From Oryzomicrobium terrae (GTDB lineage: Bacteria > Pseudomonadota > Gammaproteobacteria > Burkholderiales > Rhodocyclaceae), in contig NZ_CP022579.1 in the NCBI RefSeq assembly GCF_008274805.1, forward strand, positions 2,604,001 to 2,668,000: 64,000 nt of DNA, written 5' to 3'. Positions within the stretch are counted from its first letter, which is position 1. Each line of letters opens with the position of its first letter. Shown piece by piece: positions 1-8,767 of this stretch. Made by a program: the position numbers and the translations under genes. The notes below the pieces were generated by a model that was given only the letters and a program-made list of their open reading frames with translations, was not told the origin of the DNA and made no database searches.

Positions 1-521
1 AACGGCGTCACCATCCGGCCGGACAGGCGGCTGGCGACAAGCTCGCCGATGAACAGCTGGTTGGAGCGGCTGGGGGCCTGGATGAAATAGTCGAAATAGT
101 CCCGTCCCACCGCCGACAGGGGCTTGGCCGGAACCGTGCTGCCCGGGGCGTCGAGGAACACCATGCGCCCCTCGAGATCGATCACCGCCACGCTGATCTC
201 GTAGTGGCGCAGGCTGCCCTTGCGCAGCTCGGCCACGGTCTGGGCGAACATGGCCGGGCCTTCCTGCCATTCATGCTGCAAGGCCTGCAGCTGGGCATCG
301 AACAATTCGACCTGGCGCGCCAGGGCCTGCTCGTACGCCCGCACTTTGGCCACCGCGTCGGCCTCTTCGCTTTCGGCCTGTCTGACCCGGTTGAGGTGGA
401 TCTGGGTCGCCACGGCGGCCCAGATGGCAACCATGATCGCCACGGTGAAGAAAACGATCATCAGCCGCGACCGGGACTCCCGCGCGGCGATGCCCTGTTC
501 TCCCTGCAATTTCTTTTTCAT
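1..521 (-). CDS. Membrane sensor protein with N-terminal Cache-like domain (partial)
   Basis: The reading frame opens at ATG 519-521 and runs off the left edge, so only about the first 173 residues are visible. Residues about 20-42 form one hydrophobic membrane segment (MIVFFTVAIMVAIWAAVAT), followed by a Glu/Ala/Gln-rich helix and then a segment with GRDYFDYF and LFIGELVASRLSGRMV. That pattern is typical of the extracytoplasmic Cache (PDC) ligand-sensing domain of bacterial histidine kinases and diguanylate cyclases. The output domain lies outside the window, so kinase versus GGDEF/EAL cannot be decided. The start is 36 bp after the stop of the upstream dehydrogenase on the same strand, so co-transcription is possible. 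The Shine-Dalgarno is weak. Confidence 0.6.
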   Translation of the reverse strand, partial: MKKKLQGEQGIAARESRSRLMIVFFTVAIMVAIWAAVATQIHLNRVRQAESEEADAVAKVRAYEQALARQVELFDAQLQALQHEWQEGPAMFAQTVAELRKGSLRHYEISVAVIDLEGRMVFLDAPGSTVPAKPLSAVGRDYFDYFIQAPSRSNQLFIGELVASRLSGRMVTP

Positions 522-557
522 GGGTAGGGAAGGCCGCCCCCCGGCGGCCCCTTTGCC

Positions 558-1442
558 TTAATTGCCGGACATGTTCTCCAGCAGGGTCAGGGCGCGAACC
601 GAATCGTCCTCGCCGTAGCCGGCCCCCACCAGGGCGTTGAACATCTGCGCCGTGGCGGCGGTGCTGGGCAGGCACAGCCCCAGCTCATGAGCGCTATTCA
701 TGACGATGTTCAAGTCCTTCTGGTGCATCCAGGACTTGAAGCCGGGCTTGAAGTTGCCGTCGAGCATGCGCTTGCCGTGGTTTTCCAGCACGCGGCTGTA
801 GGCCGAACCGCCCATCAGGGCCTCGCGCACCTTGTAGGGATCGACGCCGGCGCGGCGCGCCAGGGTGAAGGCCTCGGCAGTGGCCATGACGTGGACGCCG
901 GTGAGGATCTGGTTGCAGGCCTTGGTGATCTGGCCGGCGCCGGAGGCGCCCACATGCACCACGGTCTTGCCCATGGCCTCGAAGGCCGGCTTGGCCTTGG
1001 CAAAACCGGCCTCGGAACCGCCGACCATGATCGACAGGGTGCCGGCAATGGCCCCCACGTCGCCGCCGGACACCGGCGCATCGAGGAAATCCACGCCCCG
1101 GGCGGCGAGCTTCTCGCCGATGGCCTTGGCGGCGGAGGGGGCGATGGTGCTCATGTCCACCGCCACCAGGTCGCGCCGGCCGGTGGCTTCGGCCCCGGCG
1201 GCGACGCTGTTGTCGCCCAGCATCACCTGCTCCACGTCGGGGGCATCGGCCACCATGGAGATGACCACCTTGACGTCGCGCACGGCCTCGGCCGGGCTCG
1301 CGGCGGTCTTGGCGCCGGCCTCGGCGAGCGGCGCCATGGATTCGGCGCGGCGGGCCCAGACGGTCACGTCATGGCCGGCCTTGAGCAAATTGAGGGCCAT
1401 CGGGCGGCCCATGATGCCCAGGCCGATGAATGCGATTTTCAT
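558..1442 (-). CDS. NAD(P)-dependent 3-hydroxyacid dehydrogenase, GarR/GlxR type
   Basis: A 294-residue protein of the 3-hydroxyisobutyrate dehydrogenase family, the usual length. The N-terminal dinucleotide fold begins with GLGIMGRPMALNLLKAGHDV, with an Arg pair after the second strand (WARR) that favours NADP. The substrate motif DAPVSGG lies near residue 120 and the catalytic lysine motif ITKACNQ near residue 170. The best specific guess is 2-hydroxy-3-oxopropionate (tartronate semialdehyde) reductase, which makes D-glycerate; 3-hydroxyisobutyrate dehydrogenase or a succinic semialdehyde reductase are alternatives. The start has a good Shine-Dalgarno (GGAGAAAG). No glyoxylate carboligase or glycerate kinase gene is visible nearby, so the pathway is not fixed by context. 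Confidence 0.8.
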   Translation of the reverse strand: MKIAFIGLGIMGRPMALNLLKAGHDVTVWARRAESMAPLAEAGAKTAASPAEAVRDVKVVISMVADAPDVEQVMLGDNSVAAGAEATGRRDLVAVDMSTIAPSAAKAIGEKLAARGVDFLDAPVSGGDVGAIAGTLSIMVGGSEAGFAKAKPAFEAMGKTVVHVGASGAGQITKACNQILTGVHVMATAEAFTLARRAGVDPYKVREALMGGSAYSRVLENHGKRMLDGNFKPGFKSWMHQKDLNIVMNSAHELGLCLPSTAATAQMFNALVGAGYGEDDSVRALTLLENMSGN

Positions 1443-1796
1443 TGTCTTTCTCCGTTGGGTGGGTAGTTGAGTGTAGCAATCAAACCAAGGCTTTCTCTAC
1501 TGCCCTTCCCCGGGTTTTTCGGGCCGCCCGTGCAATGCATCACCCCCGGCGCGAAACGTCGCCACCTGCGACGGCCGGAATGGCGGTTGCGGCCCTGGCC
1601 CTGGGTTTAACCAGGCGACACGGTGGCGTCCTGCCGGGCCCCGGCGAAGCCGCCCAAAAAAACCAAGATTCACCATTTCGAAACAACGGACACACCAACA
1701 AGCAATTACGCGCAATGCGAAAAAAATATATTTCGATCTTGTTAAATCATTAAAATCATTGAGCTACAAATTGAAATGAAAGTAAATATGGTTTTA

Positions 1797-1825
1797 TGGA
1801 AGCAATAAAAGAACGCCGGTATAAT
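1797..1825 (+). promoter_or_regulatory. Sigma-70-like promoter candidate for the chemoreceptor
   Basis: A perfect TATAAT lies at 1820-1825, in an AT-rich region 53 bp before the start codon. The hexamer 17 bp upstream (TGGAAG at 1797-1802) is only a partial match to TTGACA. No sigma-28 (FliA) arrangement of TAAA and GCCGATAA at the right spacing was found, although many chemotaxis genes use that factor. Confidence 0.45.
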
Positions 1826-1851
1826 TTTCATTGAACATTCCATAAGATTTA

Positions 1852-1862
1852 CCCCCCCCCCC
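1852..1862 (+). repeat. Homopolymer tract of 11 C between promoter and start codon
   Basis: Eleven consecutive C follow the AT-rich promoter region and end 6 bp before the AAGGAA Shine-Dalgarno of the chemoreceptor gene. G/C tracts of this length slip during replication. Here the tract would lie in the 5' untranslated leader, so a length change would alter leader structure or spacing, not the reading frame. Confidence 0.9.
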
Positions 1863-1877
1863 TTACAAGGAACATCC

Positions 1878-3506
1878 ATGCAAGCGCTTTCGGTGAAAGC
1901 CCGCCTGATCGGCGGCTTCACATTGATCATCCTGTTGCTGATCGGGGCCGCCGGCACCGCCATCGTCAATCTGCGTGCCCTGCGCGAAGATATCCGCATC
2001 ATCGTCGACGAGCGCCAGGTCAAGACCGCCATCGCCAACGAGGTCGTCATCGATCTGCTGCAGCGCTCCCGCCACACCCGCTCGGTCCTGCTGCTCACCA
2101 AGCCCGACGAAGTGCGCGACGAGATAGGAAAAGTCGAAAAGCTGCGCGATGCCACGGTCGGGCAGATGAGCAAGCTGGAAGCCAAGCTGCGGGGCGAGGA
2201 AGAGAAGGCCCTGCTCGATGCAGTGCAGGCCAGCCGCAAGCCCTACGTGGATAGCGAGGAGCGCTACCTCAACCTGGCCCGGGCCGGCCAGCGGGATGAA
2301 GCCTTTAACCTGCTCTTCAATGAAACCCGCCATCTGCAGGCCAAGTACCTGGAGGCGGTGCGCAACCTGGTCAAGTACGAAGAAGAGCAGACCGCCCAGT
2401 TCGGCGAGCACGCCCAGGACTCGGTGCAACGCCAGATCGTCACCCTGCTCGCCATTGCCGTACTCGGCGTGGTGCTCGCCGGGGTGCTGGCCAGCCTGAT
2501 CATCCGCCAGCTGTTCGCCGACCTGGGGGCGGAGCCGGCCCTGGTCAAGGAAGTGGTCGGACGGATCGCCGGCGGCGATCTGACCCACCCCCTGGCGGTG
2601 CGCCCCGGCGACCGGACCAGCCTGCTGGCCTCGGTCAAGACCATGCAGGAGCGGCTGCGCGAGCTGGTCGGCAAGATCCACGGCGACGCCGCCTCGGTGC
2701 GCGACTCCGCCGGCCAGGTGACCCACGCCGCCGGTGAAGTCTCGATCGGTGCGGCGCGGCAGAGCGAAGCCTCGTCGGCGATTGCCGCCTCGGTGGAGGA
2801 AATGACGGTGAGCGTGCGCACTCTGGCCGACAACGCCGCCGAGGCCCGCCACCTGGCCGAGGACTCGCGCCGTCTGTCGAGCGAAGGCAGCCAGGTGATC
2901 GAAGCGGCCCTGGGCGACATCGTCCAGGTGGCGGAAACGGTGAAGACCGCCGCTGGTATCGTGCAGCGCCTGGGCGAGCAATCCCAGGAGGTCTCCCAGG
3001 TGGTGACGGTGATTCGCGACATCGCCGACCAGACCAACCTGCTCGCCCTCAACGCCGCCATCGAGGCGGCCCGGGCCGGCGAAGCGGGCCGCGGTTTCGC
3101 CGTAGTGGCCGACGAAGTACGCAAACTGGCCGAGCGCACCAGCCAATCCACCGCCCAGATCGCCGATACGGTGACCCGCATCCAGGACGGCACCCGGGAA
3201 GCGGTGAGCAGCATCGAGACCGGCGTCAGCCAAGTCGAGGAAGGGGTGGTGGAAGCCCGCCAGGCCGGTGCGGCGATCCAGCAGATCCGCGACGGTTCGG
3301 AGCGGGTGCTGGAAGTGATCGGCGACATTTCCGCCGCCCTGTCGGAGCAGAGCGCCGCCTCCACCGAAATCGCCCGCAACATCGAAGCCATCGCCCAGAT
3401 GGCGGAGGAAAACGCCGCGGTGGTGAAGAGCGCCGAAGCGTCGGCCGGCGAGCTGGAGCAGTTGTCCGGCTCCCTGCGCCAGACGGTGGACGCCTTCCGC
3501 ATGTAG
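1878..3506 (+). CDS. Methyl-accepting chemotaxis protein
   Basis: A 542-residue chemoreceptor. A short cytoplasmic start is followed by a first membrane helix (about residues 10-30, [14 protein letters not shown]) and a periplasmic four-helix-bundle type sensor rich in charged helices with an [11 protein letters not shown] segment. The second membrane helix is near residues 190-212 ([20 protein letters not shown]). A HAMP linker follows, then the long coiled signalling domain with the nearly invariant hairpin tip ([20 protein letters not shown], about residues 375-395). This tip docks CheA/CheW at the inner membrane. The ligand is unknown. The start ATG has the Shine-Dalgarno AAGGAA. No CheR/CheB-binding pentapeptide is visible at the C-terminus (TVDAFRM). 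No other che genes are adjacent, so the gene is an orphan receptor. Confidence 0.93.
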   Translation: MQALSVKARLIGGFTLIILLLIGAAGTAIVNLRALREDIRIIVDERQVKTAIANEVVIDLLQRSRHTRSVLLLTKPDEVRDEIGKVEKLRDATVGQMSKLEAKLRGEEEKALLDAVQASRKPYVDSEERYLNLARAGQRDEAFNLLFNETRHLQAKYLEAVRNLVKYEEEQTAQFGEHAQDSVQRQIVTLLAIAVLGVVLAGVLASLIIRQLFADLGAEPALVKEVVGRIAGGDLTHPLAVRPGDRTSLLASVKTMQERLRELVGKIHGDAASVRDSAGQVTHAAGEVSIGAARQSEASSAIAASVEEMTVSVRTLADNAAEARHLAEDSRRLSSEGSQVIEAALGDIVQVAETVKTAAGIVQRLGEQSQEVSQVVTVIRDIADQTNLLALNAAIEAARAGEAGRGFAVVADEVRKLAERTSQSTAQIADTVTRIQDGTREAVSSIETGVSQVEEGVVEARQAGAAIQQIRDGSERVLEVIGDISAALSEQSAASTEIARNIEAIAQMAEENAAVVKSAEASAGELEQLSGSLRQTVDAFRM

Positions 3507-3521
3507 CCACCAGGCTAAACC

Positions 3522-3614
3522 CCGCGCCAGTAGCCGATCTCCAGATGGTACCCTCTGAAAGGCAGAAGGGGCGCGGTTCTTCAGGCATGCCACCTGGAGA
3601 ACCGCGCCCCTTCT
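3522..3614. repeat. Dispersed hairpin repeat, copy 1
   Basis: Positions 3522-3540 carry the arm sequence CCGCGCCAGTAGCCGATCT, shared with copy 2 at 40.6 kb. It is followed by a perfect inverted repeat with 17-bp arms (3564-3580 and 3598-3614) around a 17-nt loop. Read on the minus strand the loop contains GGTGGCATGCCTGA, matching the GGTGCATGCCTGA loop of copy 2, although the arms differ. The element begins 15 bp after the chemoreceptor stop codon. It has no T tract, so it is not a standard terminator. Confidence 0.75.
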
Positions 3615-3799
3615 TGGTTTTCAGCCCATGCATTGTTGGCGACCAACTTCCGGATGCAGCGGCAGCGCGACAGCGGGAGCGGGAGCGGGCCGGGTACGGT
3701 GCCGGATCGGGAAAGATGGCGCCGTGGCCGGCAGCGCGGCGGGAGGGCCCGCACCGCCAGCCAGGTGGAACGGTTGGACGGTAGGACGGCCAGGCCGCC

Positions 3800-5758
3800 C
3801 TACCCGGCCGCCAGTTTTTTCTCCAGGCGCAGCAAGGCCTCGGGCGGGCCGGACAGGAGCAGCACGTCGCCGCCTTCCAGGACCAGCTCGGCCGCCGGGT
3901 TGTCGATGCGCACTTCACCCCGCTTGACCCGTTCGACCCGCACCGTGCTGCCGGCGGGCACCACCTCGCCGAGCAGGCGCCCCACGGTGGGGCTGCCGGC
4001 CTCCACCACGAACACGCCCTTTTCCTCGGCCAGCCGCTTCATGCGGTCCTTCTCGCCCCGGTAATAGCTCTTCAGCTTGCCATAGCGTTCGGCCCGGGCG
4101 GCGCGCACCTGGCCCACGGCGCGCTCCACCGGCACCCCGAGCTCGGCCAGGGTCTGGGCGGCCATCATCAGGCTGCCCTCGATCACCTCGGGAATGACCT
4201 CGGTGGCGCCCAGATTCTTCAGGTGGTCGATATGGGTGTCGTCGGCGGAACGCACCACCACCGGCATGTCGGGCCGGGCGTCCCGGGTGTGAAAGAGGGC
4301 CTTCTCGGTGGCGGCCAGGTCGTTGTAGGTGATGACCACGGCCCGGGCGCGTTGCAGGCCGGCGGCCATCAGCACTTCGAGGCGGTCGGCGTTGCCGAAC
4401 ACCACCCGCTCGCCGGCGGTCTGGGCCTGCTCGATGCGCACCGGGTCCACGTCCAAGGCGATGAAGGGAATGCCCTCCACCTCCAGGAAGCGGGCGATGG
4501 TCTGGCCGCTGCGGCCGAAACCGCAGACGATCACGTGGTCTTCGATGTCCATGGCCCGGGCCGCCACGTCCTGGACCATCTTGGCACGCTGGGCGAAGTC
4601 CTTGGCCGACAGGCGCTTGCCCACCTTGCCCGCCCGGGCGATCAGGAAGGGGGCGAGGAACATGGAGAGCAGCAAGGCGGCGGTGGTCACCTGGAAGACG
4701 TCGCCGGGCACCAGGTGCAGGTCGAGGCCCAGGGTGAGCAGCACGAAGCCGAACTCGCCCCCCTGGGCGAGCTGGACGGCGGTGCGCACCGCCGTGTCGG
4801 TGGAGTTGCGCATGGTCGCGCAGAGCAGCAGCACCACCCCGCCCTTGCCGACGATCAGCAGAGCCAGGGCGATCAGCACGCTGCCGATCGACTGGGCGAC
4901 GAAGGCCAGGTCGAGCTGCATGCCCAGGGTAATGAAGAACAGGCCGAGCAGGATGTCGCGGAAGGGCCGGATGTCGGCCTCCACCTGGTGCCGGTAGAGG
5001 GTCTCCGAGATCAGCATGCCGCCGACGAAGGCGCCCAGGGCCAGGGACAGGCCGGCGGAGGCGGTGAGGAAGGACAGGCCGACGACGATCCACAGCACGT
5101 TGAGCATGAACAGCTCGGGGGAGCGCTGCCGCACCACCGCGTCGAACCAGCGGTGCATCAGCTTCTGGCCGACGAAGATCATCGCCACCAGCACACCGCC
5201 GGCCTGGAGCATGGCCAGGGACAGAGAGGCCGCCAACCCGGAGGTCTTGGCGGCCAGGGCCGGCAGGGTGATCAGCAGGGGCACCACCGCCAGGTCCTGG
5301 AACAACAGCACCGCCATGGTCTGGCGGCCGGCGTCGGAATGCAGTTCCAGCCGCTCGGACAGCAGCTTGCTGACGATGGCGGTGGACGACATGGCCACCG
5401 CCGCCCCCACGGCAAACCCTTCGCGCCAGCCCTGGTGATAGAAGAAGCGGGCCACCGCCACGGTGCCGAGCAGGGTCAGGATCACCTGGCCGCCGCCCAG
5501 GCCGAACACCAGACGGTGCATGGCCTTGAGCTTGGCCAGACTGAATTCCAGGCCGATCGAGAACATCAGGAAGACCACCCCGAGCTCGGCCAGCACGTCG
5601 ATCTGGTGGCTTTCCGGGATCAGGGCCAGGCCGTGGGGCCCGACCAGGATGCCAGCCGCCAGGTAGGCGAGCAGCGGCGGCAGCTTGAGCCGCAACGTGA
5701 TGGCGACGAACAGCACCCCCATCGAGAGCAGGATCAGGGCGCCCCGTAAGCTTTCCAC
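3800..5758 (-). CDS. KefB/KefC-type cation:proton antiporter (CPA2) with TrkA-N and TrkA-C domains
   Basis: A 652-residue inner-membrane transporter. The first about 380 residues hold the repeated hydrophobic helices of a Na+/H+ exchanger domain, with PPLLAYLAAGILVGPHGL and FSIGLEFSLAKLK, typical of glutathione-gated K+/H+ efflux proteins and of YbaL. A cytoplasmic RCK (TrkA-N) nucleotide-binding fold follows with GFGRSGQTIARFLE near residue 415 and LDVDP at the end of its second strand. A TrkA-C ligand-binding domain ends the protein (VLEGGDVLLLSGPPEAL). It probably exports K+ in exchange for H+ under redox or pH control. The start is GTG; the alternative is an internal codon. It begins 12 bp after the upstream antiporter gene, so the two are likely one operon of ion exchangers. 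No KefF/KefG subunit gene is present. Confidence 0.88.
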   Translation of the reverse strand: MESLRGALILLSMGVLFVAITLRLKLPPLLAYLAAGILVGPHGLALIPESHQIDVLAELGVVFLMFSIGLEFSLAKLKAMHRLVFGLGGGQVILTLLGTVAVARFFYHQGWREGFAVGAAVAMSSTAIVSKLLSERLELHSDAGRQTMAVLLFQDLAVVPLLITLPALAAKTSGLAASLSLAMLQAGGVLVAMIFVGQKLMHRWFDAVVRQRSPELFMLNVLWIVVGLSFLTASAGLSLALGAFVGGMLISETLYRHQVEADIRPFRDILLGLFFITLGMQLDLAFVAQSIGSVLIALALLIVGKGGVVLLLCATMRNSTDTAVRTAVQLAQGGEFGFVLLTLGLDLHLVPGDVFQVTTAALLLSMFLAPFLIARAGKVGKRLSAKDFAQRAKMVQDVAARAMDIEDHVIVCGFGRSGQTIARFLEVEGIPFIALDVDPVRIEQAQTAGERVVFGNADRLEVLMAAGLQRARAVVITYNDLAATEKALFHTRDARPDMPVVVRSADDTHIDHLKNLGATEVIPEVIEGSLMMAAQTLAELGVPVERAVGQVRAARAERYGKLKSYYRGEKDRMKRLAEEKGVFVVEAGSPTVGRLLGEVVPAGSTVRVERVKRGEVRIDNPAAELVLEGGDVLLLSGPPEALLRLEKKLAAG

Positions 5759-5770
5759 CGCCGGCCCCGC

Positions 5771-7036
5771 TTACAGCAACTGGAAGGCGAGGATGGCGAC
5801 GAGGGTCGGCGGCAGGGCCGACAGGAACAGCCCGAGGGGATGCACCGACTCGTCGTGGAAGTGGCCCTTGAGAATGGAGAACCCCGCCGGGTTGGGGGCG
5901 TTGGCGATGATGGTCAGGCCGCCGCCGGTGACCGCACCGGCCACCAGGGCGTATTTGTAGGCCTCGGTCACCCCGTCCACCAGGGAGCCCAGGTAGGTCA
6001 GGGCGGCATTGTCGGTGATGGCGGTGAGGGCCGTGGCACCGTAGTACAGGGCCACCGGCGAGAGGCCGGCAAGCACGTCCTGCAGCCACCACTTCTGCAT
6101 GCCGCCCAGGGTCACCAGGCCAGCCAGGAAGAAGGCCACCATCAGCCCTTCGCGCAGGATCAGCCGGTCGTGGTAGCGCTGGTAGGCGTGGGCGAAGCCG
6201 AGGAAGAACAGGAACAGGCCCATGAACACCTTGGGATGATGGGCGGTCAGCACCACACCGCCAAGGAAGAGCAGGTGCAGGGCGATCATGGTCAGGGGCA
6301 TCGGCTCATGGTTGGCCGCCGGTGCCAGGGCCGGCACCTTGCGCAGCTCCTTGGCGAACAGCAGGGTCGCGGCGAAGGCGTTGATCACCACCGCCAGCCA
6401 GGCCTTCCAGCCGAAGTGGGTGAACATGAAGGCCAGGTCCCAGTTCCACTTGCCCGCCACCATCAGCACCGGCGGCGCCGCGTAGGGGGTCAGGGTGCCG
6501 CCGATCGAGACGTTGACGAACAGCACGCCGATGGTGACGTACTTGAGCCGGTTGGAGATCCCCGGGGCATAGAAGCGCTCGCGCAGCATCAGGGCCGCCA
6601 GGGTCATGGCCGCCGGCTCGGTGATGAAGGAGCCGAGCAAGGGCACCAGGGACAGCACGACGAAATAGAAGGCCATCTGCCGCGGCATGGGCAACAGGCT
6701 GGCGTTGACCTTCACGCACCAGGAGGCGAAGCGCAGGATCGGCCGACTGGCGGCGATCACCATGATGACGAAGACGAACAAGGGCTCGGTGAAATCGCGC
6801 CCGTCCAGGTAGGCCACCGCCTCGTGCCAGCCATCGTGGGAGGCCAGCACGAGCACCAGAACCATGGCCCAGAAACCGAACACCGCCTCCACCTCGCCGA
6901 GTAGGTGCCACATCCCGGCATGCTTGGGCTGGGCATGGGCGAGGCGCTCGAAGAACTTGGTGGAAAAGGTATGAATGACCGCGATGGCAAACAGGGCGGC
7001 AGCGATGATCTCGAGGGTCGTCGGCACGATCGTCAT
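5771..7036 (-). CDS. Putative Na+/H+ antiporter (PF07399-like)
   Basis: A 421-residue, highly hydrophobic protein with about 11-12 membrane segments. It resembles the putative Na+/H+ antiporter family PF07399, with FITEPAAMTLAALMLRERFY and the Gly/Pro-rich IGGTLTPYAAPPVLMVAGKW, comparable to the discontinuous helices of the ion transporter superfamily. I place the start at ATG 7036 (MTIVPTTLEI), because the frame upstream of it encodes an Arg/Cys-rich stretch without membrane character; the ATG at 7081 would add 15 residues. It lies directly upstream of the KefC-type gene on the same strand (12 bp gap), suggesting joint control of cytoplasmic pH or cations. Ion specificity cannot be read from the sequence. 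Confidence 0.75.
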   Translation of the reverse strand: MTIVPTTLEIIAAALFAIAVIHTFSTKFFERLAHAQPKHAGMWHLLGEVEAVFGFWAMVLVLVLASHDGWHEAVAYLDGRDFTEPLFVFVIMVIAASRPILRFASWCVKVNASLLPMPRQMAFYFVVLSLVPLLGSFITEPAAMTLAALMLRERFYAPGISNRLKYVTIGVLFVNVSIGGTLTPYAAPPVLMVAGKWNWDLAFMFTHFGWKAWLAVVINAFAATLLFAKELRKVPALAPAANHEPMPLTMIALHLLFLGGVVLTAHHPKVFMGLFLFFLGFAHAYQRYHDRLILREGLMVAFFLAGLVTLGGMQKWWLQDVLAGLSPVALYYGATALTAITDNAALTYLGSLVDGVTEAYKYALVAGAVTGGGLTIIANAPNPAGFSILKGHFHDESVHPLGLFLSALPPTLVAILAFQLL

Positions 7037-7220
7037 GGGGAATCCGCAGGGGGAAGCAAGGCAGGAACGGCGGGGAGCCAACTGCTGCCGTTGCGAAAGC
7101 GACTCCCGAACGGCGGCCGCCGACGCCGCTAGCGCCGGGCACCCCTGTATTTACGGGATTTTTACACAAAGTCCCGCCTGCGCCCCCATGGCGCGGCGAA
7201 AAAACATGACAAAGAAATAT

Positions 7221-7246
7221 GCCGGCCCGCCGTACGGCAGGCCGGT
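7221..7246 (-). terminator. Probable terminator after the MarR-type regulator
   Basis: A near-perfect GC-rich palindrome with 13-14-bp arms meeting at GCCGTACGGC begins 12 bp after the regulator stop codon. Read on the minus strand it is followed by a T-rich run (ATATTTCTTTG). The T tract is imperfect, so efficiency is uncertain. Confidence 0.5.
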
Positions 7247-7257
7247 GCGGAGACGGC

Positions 7258-7788
7258 TTACAGATCGTCGCCGTGATCGCCCAGGGTGACGGCGCGGGTG
7301 GCGTCGTGGCCGGGCTGACCTTGCATCAGACCGGTAAGCTCAGTGAGCAGTAGCGACAGCTGCAGGCGCTTGGCCGGCGTCAGCGCCGCCAGGGCATCGG
7401 GCAGCACGCCGCGCAGGGGCTCGGGGGCCCGGCCCAGGGCCGTCGTACCGGCATGGGACGGATACAGCTCGACCACCCGCTGGTCCCGGGTGGAACGGCG
7501 GCGCTCGATGAAGCCGGACCGGGTCAGGCGGTCCACCAGGTTACTGGCGGTGGTCTGGTGCACCGCCAGGGCCTTGGCCAGTTCCCCCACCTTGATACCG
7601 GGCTGGCCGGCGATCTGGGCCAGAGCCCACAGCTGGGCACCGGACACGCCACAGGCTTCCTCGACGCTCTGGAAGTGGCGCTTCACGGCGCGGAAGATCA
7701 AACGGAACTGCTGCAAGACCTCCACTTCGGAGGGGGCCGCATCATGGCGCAGTGCATCGGGAAGGGGGGGGGTGAGCGGGGAGTTCAA
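7258..7788 (-). CDS. MarR-family transcriptional regulator
   Basis: A 176-residue regulator, slightly longer than the usual 140-160. A dimerisation helix region is followed by a winged helix-turn-helix: GIKVGELAKALAVHQTTASNLVDRL (recognition helix about residues 70-95) and then the wing with the typical basic RRRSTRDQRVVEL. This matches MarR/SlyA proteins, which are usually autorepressors released by small aromatic or oxidising molecules. A perfect 19-bp palindrome at 7841-7859 lies upstream and is a likely binding site. The gene is divergent from a small DUF3429 membrane protein gene at 8043, which may be the co-regulated partner. The ligand is unknown. Confidence 0.85.
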   Translation of the reverse strand: MNSPLTPPLPDALRHDAAPSEVEVLQQFRLIFRAVKRHFQSVEEACGVSGAQLWALAQIAGQPGIKVGELAKALAVHQTTASNLVDRLTRSGFIERRRSTRDQRVVELYPSHAGTTALGRAPEPLRGVLPDALAALTPAKRLQLSLLLTELTGLMQGQPGHDATRAVTLGDHGDDL

Positions 7789-7840
7789 GGCGGTATAAGT
7801 TTGTTTTTAATTGGATTTTTAAACTTAACACCGGCTATAT

Positions 7841-7859
7841 ATTTGCCACCATGGCAAAT
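7841..7859. promoter_or_regulatory. Palindromic operator candidate (MarR-type)
   Basis: Perfect inverted repeat ATTTGCCA-CCA-TGGCAAAT with 8-bp arms and a 3-bp centre, abutting a TATATA element, in the divergent region between the MarR regulator (start 7788) and the DUF3429 gene (start 8043). Length and symmetry fit MarR-family operators. Autoregulation is inferred from position only. Confidence 0.5.
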
Positions 7860-8042
7860 CTCACGCTCGGCCAAAAGTAATACCAAATCCGGCAAAAACT
7901 CGAACCGGATTTGTCGTAAATCAAAACAAACGGTTGCACATCCGGGGCAGAACTTGCCCGCCCCCGGCGGGTCTGAACAGGGGATCAATAGTAGAGATTA
8001 CCCCCCATCCAGTCCCGCGCCTCGTCCGGGAGGAGTTGCACC

Positions 8043-8597
8043 ATGACCGCCCACATCGCAAACGACGCCTTCCCCAGGGAGGCGACCATGCCGGTCGCCG
8101 TACGGTGGCTGGGCTTTGGCGGGTTGGTACCCTTTTTCACCCTGGTCGGAGCCATGGCCCTGTTCGGCACCGACTACCGGGGGTTCCTGCTCTTCGTCCT
8201 GGTGTCCTACGGGGCGGTCATACTCAGCTTCGTCGGTGCCCTGCACTGGGCCTTCGCCATGACGGCGGCGGCGGATCAACCCGCCATCCGTACCCGCTTG
8301 CTGGCCTGGAGCGTGGTGCCGGCCCTGTGCGCCTGGGCCGCGATGGTGCTGCCGGCCGGCTTCGACCTGATTCTGCTGGTGACGATGTTCTGGGTGCACT
8401 TCGCGGTGGACGCAGTCTGGGCCCGGCGCCTGGGCCTGCCCTCCTGGTACGTCACCCTGCGCACGGTGCTGACCGTGGGCGCCACCCTGGCGCTGACCCT
8501 GGCGATCGCCATGCTGCTGCTCAACCCGGCCGGCCCGCCGGACCTGGTGCCGGCCCAACTGACCTGTCCGGCCGAGTCCGTCGGCCTGGAGGTTTGA
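8043..8597 (+). CDS. DUF3429-like integral membrane protein
   Basis: A 184-residue protein with five probable membrane helices: residues about 22-42 (LGFGGLVPFFTLVGAMALFG), 47-66, 85-105, 108-125 and 142-162. It carries the family's recognisable YGAVILSFVGALHWAFAM segment with a buried His-Trp. Proteins of this type have no assigned biochemical role. The start ATG has a strong Shine-Dalgarno (GGAGGAG, 7 bp upstream). It is divergent from the MarR gene, so it may be that regulator's target. A G/C hairpin without a T tract follows the stop. Confidence 0.75.
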   Translation: MTAHIANDAFPREATMPVAVRWLGFGGLVPFFTLVGAMALFGTDYRGFLLFVLVSYGAVILSFVGALHWAFAMTAAADQPAIRTRLLAWSVVPALCAWAAMVLPAGFDLILLVTMFWVHFAVDAVWARRLGLPSWYVTLRTVLTVGATLALTLAIAMLLLNPAGPPDLVPAQLTCPAESVGLEV

Positions 8598-8621
8598 GCC
8601 CGATCCGGCACAGGATCGGGC
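8598..8621 (+). terminator. Hairpin after the DUF3429 gene, no T tract
   Basis: Perfect 9-bp stem GCCCGATCC/GGATCGGGC with a 6-nt loop immediately after the stop codon. It may slow or end transcription, but lacks the downstream T run of an intrinsic terminator. Confidence 0.4.
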
Positions 8622-8691
8622 GGCGATGCCCCGATAGCAACGACGAATCGCCGCGCCACGCCGTCAATCGGCACGAGGGGGCAAAACCCCA

Positions 8692-8732
8692 CTTCCACCG
8701 CTTCCACCGCCTCCCTTCCACCGCCTCCACCG
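8692..8732. repeat. Short 9-bp tandem repeat (CTTCCACCG)
   Basis: Four copies of a 9-bp unit: CTTCCACCG twice in tandem, again after 5 bp, then the variant CCTCCACCG. The tract lies between the convergent DUF3429 and lutC genes. It is a candidate site of length variation, with no sign of coding. Confidence 0.7.
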
Positions 8733-8767
8733 GCCTGGGGGCCGGTTGCGGCGGGAGGTAGCGGCGT

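Larger units (their letters stand above)
1443..1877. other. 435-bp intergenic region, partly AT-rich, with no gene seen
   Basis: The first half has ordinary high GC and no convincing ORF. From about 1660 to 1850 the sequence turns strongly AT-rich, unlike its surroundings. This part holds the promoter-like element and the C tract listed separately. It is the shared upstream region of the dehydrogenase gene (leftward) and the chemoreceptor gene (rightward). No hairpin with a T tract was found. Confidence 0.5.

Noticed and set aside
1797-1825. Sigma-28 (FliA) promoter for the chemoreceptor
   Set aside because: GCCGGTAT resembles the -10 GCCGATAA, but no TAAA lies about 15 bp upstream; a TATAAT in the same place is a better fit.
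4223-5749. 508-codon frame antisense to the KefC-type gene
   Set aside because: His/Gln/Gly-rich composition typical of antisense shadows in high-GC DNA; the minus-strand antiporter is clear.
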